From DASZBX01 sp035943635 (GTDB lineage: Bacteria; Actinomycetota; Actinomycetes; Streptomycetales; Catenulisporaceae): a stretch of 64,000 nucleotides of DNA. A program made the position numbers and the translations under genes. Shown one piece after another: positions 37,360 to 44,996 of this stretch; position 1 is the stretch's first letter; every line of letters starts with the position of its first letter. The stretch spans positions 248,001 to 312,000 of the forward strand of contig DASZBX010000148.1 in NCBI GenBank assembly GCA_035943635.1, written 5' to 3'. The notes beneath the pieces were generated by a model. That model saw only the letters and a program-made list of their open reading frames with translations. It had not been told where the DNA came from and did not search any database.

Positions 37360-39609
37360 ATGACAGACATCGACCAGGCCAACGGCCACCGCCCGGCCGC
37401 CCGACCCGACCCGTTCATCCCCGCCCAGCGCGAGCCGCAGGACACCGTACCGCCCGGTGTGTGGCGCGGCCCGGCCCCGACCGACCAGGACGACTCCGCC
37501 GACCCGACCGATCCGGCGGGTGCGGTTGGTTTGGGGCTGGGTGGGCGTGCCACGGGGGGTGGGTTGGTGCGTCGGGTCGTGACCCACCCGCGCACCCGGA
37601 CCGCTCCGGTGATCGTGGTCAAGGGCGCGGTCCGGGCGGTCACCCACGAGCGCACCCAGGCCGCCGGGCGCACCGTGATCCGCCAGGGCGCGTACGTCCT
37701 GGTCGGTGCGCACCAGACCGCGCGCAAGCGCCACCAGGCCCGCACCCTGCATACCCGGATGATCCGGGCGGCCGAGGTGGCCGGGGACCACGCTTCCGTG
37801 GCGGAGTGGGCCGAGCGCCACGCCAAGCACAAGCAGGAGCGCCACACCCGGCGCATGACCCTGCTGACCATGCCGTTGCACCTGGCCAAGGCACTGGCCA
37901 TCGGTGGCGGGATCAGTTTCGCGGGTCTGATCACGCTCGGGATCGTGCTGGGCGTGCACGAGCGCAGCCTTCACGAGGTCATCAGCCCACTGATGACGAC
38001 CATCAGCGCCATCTCATGGTGCGTGCACCTGTTGGAACTGGTCTACGGGCCGGTGCTGATGACGCTGCCGTTCGCGATCCTCGCCGCGTTGTGGAACGCG
38101 GGCAGGCAGGCCGGCGCCGCACCGGCCTGGCTCATGGCCCCGGACCCGGCCAAGGGTTCGGACGTCGTGCCCGACGAAGGTGCGATCCTCTCGGCGCTGC
38201 GCAACCTGAACTCCCCGGAGTTGAACAAGGCGTTCAAGGCCGGGTGGCAGCCGCGCTGGGTGTCGGGTACCGGGCGCCTGGGCAACGGGTGGCACACCCA
38301 GTTGCAACTGCCACAGGGCGTGTCGGTCGAGAAGATCTGCGAGCGCAAGAAGCTGCTGGCCCACAACCTGATGCGGCTGCCGATCGAGGTATGGGCGACC
38401 GAACCGCGCAATCAGCCCACGGTCCTTGACCTGTGGGTTGCGGATCAGGGTTCGCTCTCCGGCCCGGTGCCGGCGTACCCGCTGCTGACCGCCGGGGAGT
38501 GCGACTACTTCAAGGGCGTGCCGATCGGGGTGAGCCAGCGCGGGGACAGCGTGTACGCGGCGCTGATGGCCCGCAACTACATGGTCGGCGGGATCATGGG
38601 CACGGGTAAGAGCTCGGTGACCCGCAATATCCTGCTCGGCGCGATGCTCGATCCGCTGGTGGACATCGACGTGTACGTGATGGCGTTCAACAGCGACTAT
38701 GACGCGATGCGCCCGCGCCTGCGGACCCTGGTCAAGGGTGATGACGACGAGCAGGTCAAGCAGGCTCTTGACGCCTTGCGCGAGCTGCGCGCGGACGTGA
38801 CCCGGCGCGGTCAGATCCTGGATTCCTCCGGCGGAGAAGAGTTGGCGCTGACCCGGGAGACCGCCGAGCATGATGCCCGGATGCGCCCGCGCGTGGTCGT
38901 GTTCGATGAGTGTCACGAGCTGTTCGAGCACAAGCAGTACGGCGAGGAAGCCGCCGAACTGGCGGTCAAGGTCCTGAAGAAGGCCCGCAAGTGCGGGATC
39001 ACGCTGATCTTCGTCACCGTGTCGCCGACCGCGAGCAGCATCCCGAAGGACGTGACCCGCAACACCTCCAACCGGGTCGCGTTCGCCCTGGGTGACCACG
39101 TCGCCAATGACGGCATCCTGGGCGCGGGCCGGTACAAGGCCGGCATCACCGCGACCACTCTGAGTCCTGGTGAGGACATCGGCACCGCGCTTACGGTCGG
39201 GTTCACCAAGAACGCGTTCGAGCTGGTCCGGATGCACTTCGTGGAGAAGTCCAAGCGGGTGGACGAGATCACGCCCATCGTCCAGCGCGCCCTGGCCCTG
39301 CGCGAGGCGGCTGACCTCGACCAGGTCGAACCGGCCGACGCGGTCCCTGTCCTTGACCCGCTCGCCGACATCGCGGCCGTACTGGCCGGAGCCGCCCGGA
39401 TGCGCACGCAGGAAGTGCTGTCCGGGCTGGCCGTGCGCAACCCCGCCGCCTACCGCCGGTGGACGCTCGCCGACCTGACCGCCGCGCTCAAAGCTGCCGA
39501 CGCGGCCCCGTACAAGACCCAGGGCGTGATGCACGTCAACGGCGACCTGGTACGCGCCGCACTGGCCGACCGGGCCGACGAACCGGAAAACGACGACACA
39601 AATCAGTAG
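37360..39609 (+). CDS. FtsK/TraB-type DNA translocase
   Basis: 749 residues. Two membrane regions (~172-196 and ~214-246) precede a RecA-like motor domain: Walker A GGIMGTGKSS at ~410, Walker B RVVVFDECHEL at ~510, and further FtsK/HerA features. In actinobacterial elements a single such hexameric pump (TraB, TraSA) moves double-stranded DNA from donor to recipient mycelium and no relaxase is needed. The C-terminal part (residues ~650-749) has a helical segment with PAAYRRWTLADLTAALKAA, a candidate winged helix for recognising the clt site. Confidence 0.92.
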   Translation: MTDIDQANGHRPAARPDPFIPAQREPQDTVPPGVWRGPAPTDQDDSADPTDPAGAVGLGLGGRATGGGLVRRVVTHPRTRTAPVIVVKGAVRAVTHERTQAAGRTVIRQGAYVLVGAHQTARKRHQARTLHTRMIRAAEVAGDHASVAEWAERHAKHKQERHTRRMTLLTMPLHLAKALAIGGGISFAGLITLGIVLGVHERSLHEVISPLMTTISAISWCVHLLELVYGPVLMTLPFAILAALWNAGRQAGAAPAWLMAPDPAKGSDVVPDEGAILSALRNLNSPELNKAFKAGWQPRWVSGTGRLGNGWHTQLQLPQGVSVEKICERKKLLAHNLMRLPIEVWATEPRNQPTVLDLWVADQGSLSGPVPAYPLLTAGECDYFKGVPIGVSQRGDSVYAALMARNYMVGGIMGTGKSSVTRNILLGAMLDPLVDIDVYVMAFNSDYDAMRPRLRTLVKGDDDEQVKQALDALRELRADVTRRGQILDSSGGEELALTRETAEHDARMRPRVVVFDECHELFEHKQYGEEAAELAVKVLKKARKCGITLIFVTVSPTASSIPKDVTRNTSNRVAFALGDHVANDGILGAGRYKAGITATTLSPGEDIGTALTVGFTKNAFELVRMHFVEKSKRVDEITPIVQRALALREAADLDQVEPADAVPVLDPLADIAAVLAGAARMRTQEVLSGLAVRNPAAYRRWTLADLTAALKAADAAPYKTQGVMHVNGDLVRAALADRADEPENDDTNQ

Positions 39610-39716
39610 GGAGTCGGCCGAATCCCGGGGAGTTCTCCCCCGCCACATCCCTCAACACCTTGATCACTCCCAACGGCGCAGATGAGAACAAGGGACCCGC
39701 GCGAGGCGGGGAGTCA

Positions 39717-39754
39717 GGGCCGGGAACAGCGCCCAGAACGCATGTTCCCGGCCC
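39717..39754. terminator. strong hairpin after the translocase gene
   Basis: Perfect 12-bp stem GGGCCGGGAACA / TGTTCCCGGCCC with a 14-base loop. A weaker hairpin GGGGA-GTTC-TCCCC lies upstream near 39628. They separate the transfer gene from the replication genes; the region could also hold the clt transfer site, but I see no clear 8-bp repeat array. Confidence 0.6.
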
Positions 39755-39813
39755 GGCCCCCGCATCCCTCCCCCACCCCCATTAAGCAGTGCATTTACAT
39801 TCAGGAGGATGAC

Positions 39814-40278
39814 ATGAGCGTGGAAATCTCGACCATCCGGACCGCCGCTGAAGCCGCCCGAACGATCACGACTGAGACCCCGATGGGGCTTGACCCAACG
39901 ACCGTGGCGGCCGTCACCGGACTGCTGCGCGCCGCCGCCGACCTGGCTCAGGCAAACCGCCCGATCGTGCTCGCCGGACCCGCGAACGTTCCGGCCCCGC
40001 GTTACGAAACCCGTGACGAAACCCCCGCCGCCAACTGGCACACCGACACCACCACGGACGCACACGGCCCGTACCGGCGCCGTGTGCTGCTCGGCGACCG
40101 GGTGCTGTGGTTCGGCTCCGGCATGGCCTTCTCCGGCATCACCGGCGCCCTGGTGGCCCTGGCGGCCGGGAACATCTGGGTCCTGACCGTCTCGGCCGCC
40201 GGGGCGCTGCTGTGGCCGGTCGGCGGCATCGCCATCCACGTCGCCGAGCGGCGCGAACAGGCCGGGGGCCGGGCATGA
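39814..40278 (+). CDS. small membrane protein before prim-pol
   Basis: 154 residues; AGGAGG lies seven bases before ATG 39814. The C-terminal half has two membrane helices (VLWFGSGMAFSGITGALVALAAG and IWVLTVSAAGALLWPVGGIAIHVA). N-terminus is helical and soluble. Not recognised. Stop overlaps the prim-pol ATG by 4 bases, so it opens the replication operon. Confidence 0.65.
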   Translation: MSVEISTIRTAAEAARTITTETPMGLDPTTVAAVTGLLRAAADLAQANRPIVLAGPANVPAPRYETRDETPAANWHTDTTTDAHGPYRRRVLLGDRVLWFGSGMAFSGITGALVALAAGNIWVLTVSAAGALLWPVGGIAIHVAERREQAGGRA

Positions 40279-41168
40279 GCACCACCCAGGACACCCGCAC
40301 CGGCCTGGGCGCCGGTCTGCTCGGCGAGGCGCTGCGGTACGCCACCGCCGGGGTGCCCGTGGTCCCGCTGTTCGGCGTCACCCGCACCGGGTGCGCGTGC
40401 GGCTCGCCGCAGTGCCGGCGCCCGGGCAAGCACCCGCGCAACAAGGGCGGCCTGACCAACGCCAGCACCAACCCCGACCAGGTCACCACGTGGTGGGAGC
40501 GGTGGCCCACCGCGAACATCGGCGGCGTGACCGGGGTGGTGTTCGACGTGTGCGACATCGACAGCCCCGAAGGCATCGCGGCGGTCGCGCCGCTGCTCGG
40601 AGCGTGCCACGGGGTGGCCCCGGTAGTGCGTACCGGGTCCGGCGGCTGGCACCTACTCTTCGAGCCAACGGGCCTGGGCAACCGCGTGCGGTTCCTGCCC
40701 GGGACCGACTGGCGCGGCGCCGGCGGGTACGTCGTACTCCCGCCGTCCCTGCACGCCACCGGCAACCACTACCAGTTCGCCCGCCTGACCGCAGGCGAAA
40801 TCCCCGCGGTTCCCCCCGCGCTCTTGGCAGCCCTGGCCCCAGACAGTGGCGCAGCTGCGCGGCGCGAGAGCACCCCACCCGTGGCACGCCGAACCGGCTA
40901 CGGACCGGCCGCACTGGACCGCGAAACCCACGCCCTGACCGGCACCGCCCCGGGCGGGCGCAACCACGCCCTGAACCGGGCCGCGTTCAACCTCGGCCAA
41001 CTCATCCCCGCCGGCCACCTGACCGAAGCCGACGCCACCACCGCACTCACGGCCGCCGCGCTCGGCATGGGCCTGAGCCAGAGCGAAGCGGCCCGCACCA
41101 TCGCATCCGGGCTGACCGCCGGGCAGCACCACCCCCGCACACCACGAACCCTTGGGCAGGCCGCATGA
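40275..41168 (+). CDS. bifunctional DNA primase/polymerase (prim-pol)
   Basis: 297 residues. N-terminal archaeo-eukaryotic primase domain: GKHPRNKGGLTNASTNPDQV, catalytic acidic motif VVFDVCDIDSPEG, and SGGWHLLFEPTG with the conserved His. Cysteines in CACGSPQCRRPGKHP are usual for phage and plasmid prim-pols. C-terminal PriCT-like helices follow (NHALNRAAFNLGQLI). It should start replication of the excised circle together with the downstream helicase; both are coupled by ATGA overlap. Confidence 0.9.
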   Translation: MSTTQDTRTGLGAGLLGEALRYATAGVPVVPLFGVTRTGCACGSPQCRRPGKHPRNKGGLTNASTNPDQVTTWWERWPTANIGGVTGVVFDVCDIDSPEGIAAVAPLLGACHGVAPVVRTGSGGWHLLFEPTGLGNRVRFLPGTDWRGAGGYVVLPPSLHATGNHYQFARLTAGEIPAVPPALLAALAPDSGAAARRESTPPVARRTGYGPAALDRETHALTGTAPGGRNHALNRAAFNLGQLIPAGHLTEADATTALTAAALGMGLSQSEAARTIASGLTAGQHHPRTPRTLGQAA

Positions 41169-42391
41169 GCACCATCACCGCACCCGCGCAGCTGCGCGGC
41201 GGACCCACACCAGACAAGGCCGTATACCAGGGCTGGTTGGGCGAAACCTCCAAGGCACTGACCAAGACCAGCGAGGCGGACCCGGTGGCCGTCCTGGTCA
41301 CCCTCATGACCGCGTTCGGCGTGATGACCGGACCCGGACCCTTCTCCCAGATCTCCGACGACCGACACCCCGCCCTGCTCTGGCCCCTGATCCTGGGACA
41401 CACCGGGATCGGACGCAAAGGCACGTCCCTGGGCGTGGTCCGGCGCCTGGTCAAGACCGCCGACCCGGAGTTCTACCGCGACCAGATCACCTCCGGCCTA
41501 TCCTCCGGCGAAGGACTGATCAACGCCGTAGCCGACGACAAAGACGACCAGGAGGGCGGCAAAGCCCGCCTGGTCATCGAAACCGAATATTCCGTCACCA
41601 TGCGCCGATCCGGTCGGGAGGGAAACACCCTTTCCGGGGTACTGCGTCAGGCCTGGGAGGGTGACGACCTGGCCACACTGACTCGCGAATCGCTGCACGC
41701 CACGGCGCCCCACATTGGGATCGTGGCGCACATCACCCCGGGTGAGTTCCGGATGTGCGTCAAGGGCGCGGACATGGCCGGAGGCACCTACAACCGGTTC
41801 CTGCCGATCTACTCCGAACGCTCCAAGGAGATCCCGGACGGGGAAGGTGCCGGAGACGACCTGATCACGAATTACGCCCTGGTCTTGCGGACCGTGGTCA
41901 AGCAGGCCCGGGACGTGCGCAAAGTCACGCTCACTCCGGCCGCGCGCGAGTACTGGGGTGATGTCGTGTACAGCGCCTTGTCCAGCGAGACGCACACGGA
42001 CGGGATCGTGGCCCAGTTCACCGCCAGGGCCACCCCGTACGCCCGGCGCGCGGCCATGCTCTACGCCCTGGGCGACGGCGCTGCCGAGGTGGACGTCACC
42101 CACCTACAGGCCGCCTATGCCCTGGTCACCTACGCGCGAGCCACGGCCGCGCACGTCCTTGGCACCGGCACCGGAGACCCGCAGCTAGACAAGACCATCG
42201 CGGCTCTGAGCACCGCCGGAGAACGCGGCCTGAGCCGCATGGAACTGTCCCACCTGTTCTCCCGCAAGCTCACCGCCGCCCAACTTGACGACCTGGTGTC
42301 AAAAGTCGAAACCGTCCCCAACGTCACCCGCACCCGGCGCACCGGCGTCGGCCGCCCCACCGACGTATGGACCCTGTCCCCGGCGAAGTAA
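41165..42391 (+). CDS. DUF3987-like helicase/NTPase of replication
   Basis: 408 residues. The P-loop-like motif GHTGIGRKGTSLGVVRRL (~78-95) and the acidic strand ARLVIETEYSVTMRR match DUF3987 proteins, which accompany prim-pol in plasmids, phages and AICEs and probably act as replicative helicase. The C-terminus (LDKTIAALSTAGERGLSRMELSHLFSRKL) looks like a winged helix. The last codons (CCG GCG AAG TAA) are part of the iteron array at 42382-42563, so the gene end and the presumed origin are fused. Confidence 0.85.
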   Translation: MSTITAPAQLRGGPTPDKAVYQGWLGETSKALTKTSEADPVAVLVTLMTAFGVMTGPGPFSQISDDRHPALLWPLILGHTGIGRKGTSLGVVRRLVKTADPEFYRDQITSGLSSGEGLINAVADDKDDQEGGKARLVIETEYSVTMRRSGREGNTLSGVLRQAWEGDDLATLTRESLHATAPHIGIVAHITPGEFRMCVKGADMAGGTYNRFLPIYSERSKEIPDGEGAGDDLITNYALVLRTVVKQARDVRKVTLTPAAREYWGDVVYSALSSETHTDGIVAQFTARATPYARRAAMLYALGDGAAEVDVTHLQAAYALVTYARATAAHVLGTGTGDPQLDKTIAALSTAGERGLSRMELSHLFSRKLTAAQLDDLVSKVETVPNVTRTRRTGVGRPTDVWTLSPAK

Positions 42392-42563
42392 GCGAATTAA
42401 GCGAAGTAAGCCACCTGACCAGCACAAACAACCTTCGCCGGTCCGGCGAAGTAAGGCGAAGTAAGTCCCCCAACCCGACCTTACTTCGCCTTACTTCGCC
42501 AGGGCGGCGAAGGCCAAAACACCAGCTCACAGGCCTTACTTCGCTTAATTCGCTTACTTCGCC
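42382..42563. repeat. nested inverted-repeat iteron array, probable origin
   Basis: Built from the 9-base unit GCGAAGTAA and its complement. Outer arms are 29 bp perfect inverted repeats (42382-42410 and 42535-42563), each with three units, the middle one GCGAATTAA. Inner arms are 21 bp perfect inverted repeats (42445-42465 and 42480-42500), two units each, with a 14-base loop. Between them is a 9-bp inverted repeat CTTCGCCGG/CCGGCGAAG (42433-42451). A further variant GCGAACTAA follows at 42573-42581. The position directly after the replication genes suggests an origin bound by the initiator; a transcription terminator is the alternative. Confidence 0.75.
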
Positions 42564-42612
42564 ACCGCCCCCGGCGAACTAAGCCCACACCTACCCCAAG
42601 GAAGGACCCACG

Positions 42613-42849
42613 ATGACCCACCAAGACCCCACCCCACCCCGTGGCACGCCCCGCATCCTGCTCACTGTCGAGGAAGCCGCAGACACGATCGGCATCGGCA
42701 GGACCACCACTTTTGCCCTGGTCAAAAGCGGCGAACTCAAGTCCGTCAAGGTCGGCCGACTCCGCCGCGTCCCGCTGGCCGAGGTCAACGCCTACACCGA
42801 ACAGCTCATGGCCGAACAGGACACGACCGACACCACCGAAGGGAACTGA
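42613..42849 (+). CDS. xis: excisionase (Xis)
   Basis: 78 residues with an HTH_17/excisionase fold: RILLTVEEAADTIGIGRTTTFALVKSGELKSVKVGRLRRVPLAEVNAYTEQLM. AAGGAAGGACC precedes the ATG. Directly before int, the standard xis-int order of pSAM2-type elements; it should bend DNA at attL and attR to allow excision. Confidence 0.87.
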   Translation: MTHQDPTPPRGTPRILLTVEEAADTIGIGRTTTFALVKSGELKSVKVGRLRRVPLAEVNAYTEQLMAEQDTTDTTEGN

Positions 42850-42853
42850 CCAC

Positions 42854-44185
42854 ATGACCAGCAAGGGAACACGCAACGCCAACGGCGAAAGCTCGATCTA
42901 CCTTGGCAAGGACGGCAAATGGCACGGCCGCGTGACGATGGGAGTCCGCGATGACGGCAAGCCGGACCGCCGGCACATCGAACGCAAGACCCGCCCCGAG
43001 GTCGTGACCGAGGTCCGCAAGCTGGAAAAGGAACGGGACAACGGCACCGCCCGCAAGGCCGGACCGGTCTGGACGGTCGAAAAGTGGCTGACCCACTGGC
43101 TTGAGAACATCGCCAAGCCGACAGTCCGATACAAGGCGTTCGAGGCATACCGGTCCGCCGTGAACGTCCACCTGATCCCGGGCCTGGGCGCCCACCGCAT
43201 CGACAAGGTGCAACCTGAGCACTTCGAGAAGTTGTACAAGAAGATTGTTGCTTCGGGCCGGAAGCCCGGAACGGCTCACCAGGTCCACCGCACCGCGCGA
43301 GCTGCGCTCAACGTCGCTCTGGCACGCGGGTACATCAACCGCAACGCGGCGGCGCTGGCCAGGCCGCCGCGAGTCGAGGAAGACGAGATTGAGCCCTACG
43401 GGATCGATGAGATTCAGAGCCTGATCACTACTGCGCTGGGGCAACGCAACGGAGTTCGGTTCGTCATCGCGCTGGCACTCGGGCTGCGGCAAGGTGAATC
43501 CCTGGGCTTGAAGTGGGAGCAGCTGGACAAGAAAAGCCGGTCACTGCATCGGCTGAAGACGCAGCTTCAGCGGCGCACTTGGGAGCACGGTTGCGCCAAT
43601 CCGCATAAGTGCGGGGATCGACTCCACAAAGTCGAGCCGTGCCCGAAGAGTTGCAAGAAGCACACTCGCGAATGCCCGCCGCCGTGCCCGCCGGATTGCA
43701 CCAAGCACGCGCGCAACTGCCCGCAACGCCACGGCGGAGGCGTGGTTGAAGCGCCGGTGAAGTCTCGCGCCGGCAAGCGGGGGATGGCGCTGCCGGACAC
43801 CATCTTTGAACTGCTTGTCGCTCACGAGGTCATGCAACAGGCCGAGCGAGAGCACGCTGGGACTGTGTGGGAGGAAGGTGGCTGGATGTTCACCCAGCCG
43901 ACCGGAAAGCCGATCGATCCCCGGCGGGATTACGAGGAGTGGAAGGACCTCGTTGCGAAGGCAGGGGTGCGAGATGCCCGGCTCCATGACGCGAGGCACG
44001 CCGCCGCTACCGTCTTGGCTCTGCTCAACGTCAACCACCGGGTGACCATGGGCTTGATGGGTTGGTCTGATCCGTCGATGCCGCTCAGGTATCAGCACAT
44101 GACCGGAGCAGTGCAGCGCGGCGTTGCCGACCAGATTGAAGGGCTTCTCTGGAAGCCGAATGAGACGGAAACTGAGACGGCCTAG
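42854..44185 (+). CDS. int: tyrosine site-specific integrase
   Basis: 443 residues. Arm-binding N-terminus, SAM-like core-binding domain (~75-170), and tyrosine recombinase catalytic domain with Arg in ALGLRQGES (~212), HxxR in LHDARHAA (~378-381) and Tyr in RYQHMTG (~413). A Cys/His-rich insert (~240-295: CANPHKC, CPKSCKKHTREC, CPPDCTKHARNC) sits inside the catalytic domain, a known trait of Streptomyces element integrases. It ends 56 bases from the att repeat. The two TGAGACGG repeats lie in its last codons. Confidence 0.95.
   Translation: MTSKGTRNANGESSIYLGKDGKWHGRVTMGVRDDGKPDRRHIERKTRPEVVTEVRKLEKERDNGTARKAGPVWTVEKWLTHWLENIAKPTVRYKAFEAYRSAVNVHLIPGLGAHRIDKVQPEHFEKLYKKIVASGRKPGTAHQVHRTARAALNVALARGYINRNAAALARPPRVEEDEIEPYGIDEIQSLITTALGQRNGVRFVIALALGLRQGESLGLKWEQLDKKSRSLHRLKTQLQRRTWEHGCANPHKCGDRLHKVEPCPKSCKKHTRECPPPCPPDCTKHARNCPQRHGGGVVEAPVKSRAGKRGMALPDTIFELLVAHEVMQQAEREHAGTVWEEGGWMFTQPTGKPIDPRRDYEEWKDLVAKAGVRDARLHDARHAAATVLALLNVNHRVTMGLMGWSDPSMPLRYQHMTGAVQRGVADQIEGLLWKPNETETETA
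44161..44180. repeat. integrase arm-type repeats, right end
   Basis: TGAGACGG twice (44161-44168, 44173-44180), 12 bases apart, matching the pair at 31743-31762 near the left end. They fall in the last codons of int. Confidence 0.55.
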
Positions 44186-44193
44186 CAGCAAAA

Positions 44194-44221
44194 AGGCCCG
44201 ATCCTTGGGCGGATCGGGCCT
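44194..44221. terminator. bidirectional terminator of int and tRNA-Phe
   Basis: Perfect 11-bp stem AGGCCCGATCC / GGATCGGGCCT, 6-base loop. On the minus strand it is followed by a T-rich run, so it ends the restored tRNA-Phe transcript; on the plus strand it ends int. Confidence 0.75.
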
Positions 44222-44241
44222 GTTGTTGCTGGTCACACTAT

Positions 44242-44284
44242 GTGGTCGGGGGCGGGGTCGAACCGCCGACCTACCGCTTTTCAG
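44242..44284. repeat. attR: 43-bp repeat inside tRNA-Phe
   Basis: Perfect copy of 31594-31636, forming the 3' half of the intact tRNA. The element supplied this half and so kept the tRNA functional. Confidence 0.93.
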
Positions 44285-44316
44285 GCGGTCGCTCGTACCA
44301 ACTGAGCTACCCGACC
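44243..44316 (-). tRNA. tRNA-Phe (GAA)
   Basis: 74 bases with 7-bp acceptor stem GGTCGGG/CCCGACC, D-arm GCTCAGTTGGTACGAGC, anticodon stem ACCGC-CTGAAAA-GCGGT giving GAA, T-arm GGCGGTTCGACCCCGCC and discriminator A. CCA is not encoded. It is the insertion site of the element. Confidence 0.93.
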
Positions 44317-44379
44317 GGGCTGGAAGAGGAACGGGCGCCGCGTCGTGGTCGATACGCAACGCCCGATTCATATTCCAAG

Positions 44380-44454
44380 CGGTCCTGACGGGATTCGAAC
44401 CCGCGGCCTTCACCTTGACAGGGTGACGAGCACTCCTAGCTGCTCCACAGGACC
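44380..44454 (-). tRNA. tRNA-Asp (GTC)
   Basis: 75 bases with acceptor stem GGTCCTG/CAGGACC, anticodon stem TCACC-CTGTCAA-GGTGA giving GTC, T-loop GGTTCGAATCC and discriminator G, as usual for tRNA-Asp. Just upstream of tRNA-Phe on the same strand, so the two are probably one transcript. Confidence 0.93.
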
Positions 44455-44996
44455 AAGCTTCACTACCGTGTACTGCACTGAAATCCTAGCATGTCAGCCG
44501 CCGTCTCGGTGACTGGTTTACCGGGCTTCCGATCATGGCCACCGGGCGGGATGTCAAGCCTGCTGGCCTCGGCTCAAGCGCCTCGGCGATGGACACCTGT
44601 GGATTCTAGATGGGCGTTTGCCCGCGTGGCAAATTCTATTGTCGTCCCGATGTGGCCTCGATGCGACTGCGCCAGTCCGGCGATCATGCGGCGGTCGAGC
44701 AACGATCATCCTGTTCCCGCGGTCCGGCTCACACCGATTTATTCATCGATGCAGTGAATGTCACCAAGCGATATCAAATGGCGACTTCGCCTCGCATCCC
44801 GCCAGCACGGCTCGGCGACGAATCCGCTCCCACTTGGTAAGCCCATGAGAAAGATTGCGCCAAATACCTTGTGGGGCCGGTGTTTCTTCAGTATTCAGAA
44901 CTGACTGTCGGCGCCTCGGGGGAAACGATCTCCCGGCGCCTCGGGCGCGGCCGCAGATCCGGCCGCAGTTTCAGTACCTGGGGAAGGACCTACTCA
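44455..44996. other. 542-base region between tRNA-Asp and the S53 peptidase gene
   Basis: AT-richer than the surrounding genes in its middle part. Should contain the tRNA promoter (leftward) and the peptidase promoter (rightward). A direct repeat CGGCGCCTCGGG occurs at about 44909 and 44933. No convincing gene; short frames here have no family features. Confidence 0.4.

Larger units (their letters stand above)
31594..44284. mobile_element. AICE (integrative conjugative element) in tRNA-Phe, ~12.65 kb
   Basis: Bounded by the 43-bp att repeats and carrying all modules of an actinomycete integrative and conjugative element: GntR regulator (31936), FtsK/TraB-type translocase (37360), Spd-like membrane protein DUF2637 (35884), replication by prim-pol plus DUF3987 helicase (40275-42391), Xis (42613) and tyrosine integrase (42854) next to attR. 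Circle size would be 12,648 bp. The replication genes fit the prim-pol (RepPP) class of AICEs rather than the RepSA class of pSAM2. All genes are on the plus strand, many with 4-base overlaps. All genes are intact, so it may still be mobile. Confidence 0.93.
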
